Part shown: piece after piece, positions 63,293 to 64,000 of the stretch | Numbering within the stretch: position 1 is the stretch's first letter | Layout of the letters: each line of letters opens with the position of its first letter | Source: UBA6183 sp943372215 | Lineage (GTDB): Bacteria > Bacteroidota > Bacteroidia > UKL13-3 | Direction of reading: 5' to 3' | DNA: 64,000 bases | Assembly (NCBI GenBank): GCA_943372215.1 | Contig: CALRXU020000001.1 | Location: 124,001 to 188,000, forward strand | The notes under the pieces: generated by a model | Told to the model about the DNA's origin: nothing | What the model saw: the letters and a program-made list of their open reading frames with translations, nothing else | The model's database searches: none | Made by a program: the position numbers and the translations under genes

Positions 63293-63949
63293 TTATGGAT
63301 TTATTATGGTAAACTGTTTGCCGTTTTGGATATCATTGATACGAAATGCTCCAAAATCTTTATTTATATACATGACCCCCGTTATAGAATCACTAAACTC
63401 TCGATATACATATACCGAATTCTTATAGTTTCTATTATTGAATACGATATTGTTCTGAAATTGACGAAGCCTATCATTCCCAATATCAAAATCATATAAA
63501 TAATAGTTGACACTATTAAACGCAATATTTACATTATCAGTGTACTCAGTTGTAGGTTTCCCGATAGTAAAACTTATTGTTCTTTTTTTAGCATGCTGTA
63601 CCTTAAAAGAAGCACTTCCCTTAATTGTGTGATAAGTTGCAGTAATATTTTGATAATAATTCCAATAGTTACAAATGCGATTTGGGTTAAAATTGGCATC
63701 TTCTATGTGATACGTAGTGTCTATCTTCTTTAGGGCAAAAGTTACTGTATCTCCCTTATCGCTGGCAAAGCTGATGGTATCGAAATTGGGGTTGTTAAAG
63801 TAGGGGGTTTTGCTAAGTTGGTCCGCTCTTAAATAATGGTAAGTGGTAGTACTGTTGCAGGGTTTGGGGCCGTCATCAACCGTGCAGGTTTGTAGGGTAA
63901 CTGCTGCAAAGAGTATGACTAAATAAGGGAGGTATTTTTTTTGTGGCAT
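63293..63949 (-). CDS. Lipoprotein of unknown function
   Basis: A 218-residue lipoprotein (AAVTLQTCTVDD, Cys22) rich in Asn, Tyr and Thr strands. No family is recognised. It is followed after 5 bp by the giant secreted-protein gene on the same strand, so the two are one transcription unit and it may assist export or anchoring of that protein. Its promoter would lie in 63950-64000, where no clear -7 box is seen. Confidence 0.65.
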   Translation of the reverse strand: MPQKKYLPYLVILFAAVTLQTCTVDDGPKPCNSTTTYHYLRADQLSKTPYFNNPNFDTISFASDKGDTVTFALKKIDTTYHIEDANFNPNRICNYWNYYQNITATYHTIKGSASFKVQHAKKRTISFTIGKPTTEYTDNVNIAFNSVNYYLYDFDIGNDRLRQFQNNIVFNNRNYKNSVYVYREFSDSITGVMYINKDFGAFRINDIQNGKQFTIINP

Positions 63950-64000
63950 GGTGAATAGGTGGTTAGTTGATTTGTTAATTGAGTGGTTGGTTTTTAGGTT

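Noticed and set aside
1..64000. tRNA genes, rRNA genes or CRISPR arrays
   Set aside because: No T-arm pattern with a cloverleaf, rRNA-like sequence or regularly spaced direct repeats was seen on either strand by eye; a dedicated scan could still find a weak tRNA.

Overview
The window reads as a chromosomal segment of a member of the Bacteroidota. The evidence is two proteins with type IX secretion C-terminal sorting domains, GldN-like and PorG-like proteins, a TonB-dependent receptor paired with a DUF4249 lipoprotein, an S46 dipeptidyl-peptidase, many short lipoproteins with no Shine-Dalgarno sequence in front of them, and promoters of the Bacteroidetes type (TTG, about 20 bp, then TAnnTTTG). 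No rRNA, tRNA, CRISPR array or recognisable transposase gene was seen.

Layout. 1-7.9 kb: a DNA ligase (cut by the window edge) with its associated exonuclease, an S46 peptidase, a class IV aminotransferase, a thiolase and small metabolic or unknown genes. 7.9-8.3 kb: one full copy of a structured non-coding repeat. 8.3-17.4 kb: a minus-strand oxidoreductase/membrane-protein operon, a SUMF1-fold exported protein, a TetR regulator, an aldose epimerase-like protein, an NtrC-type sigma-54 activator and a tRNA threonylcarbamoyladenosine synthase. 17.6-18.5 kb: a cluster of further copies of the structured repeat, some inverted. 18.6-20.8 kb: two small secreted proteins, bracketed by two identical 42-bp elements that each end in the -33 box of a promoter.

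20.8-31.1 kb: a tight six-gene operon, visibly AT-richer than its surroundings. It encodes a C5-cytosine DNA methyltransferase, a DUF3883 putative nuclease with an HTH-like N-terminus, a MORC/MutL-like GHKL ATPase, a Z1-domain helicase-like ATPase, a PD-(D/E)XK (DUF4420-type) protein and an AIPR protein. This is a modification-linked anti-phage system of the MORC/Z1 class predicted by comparative genomics. It is the most interesting functional unit here.

31.1-36.6 kb: accessory-looking genes separated by unusual intergenic DNA (esterase, lipoprotein, a TetR/SDR pair with three matching operators placed on their promoters, DUF4256, parvulin-like protein). 36.8-45.8 kb: core functions (PurD, a THUMP rRNA methyltransferase, START protein, GNAT, ArfB, an exported truncated globin, a cyclophilin lipoprotein, ClpB). 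45.9-55.6 kb: envelope proteins, a regulator, a polysaccharide deacetylase, an aminotransferase with an RfaE1-type heptose kinase, and the DUF4249/TonB receptor pair. 55.7-64 kb: GldN-like and PorG-like secretion proteins next to a 1798-residue type IX cargo protein and a lipoprotein.
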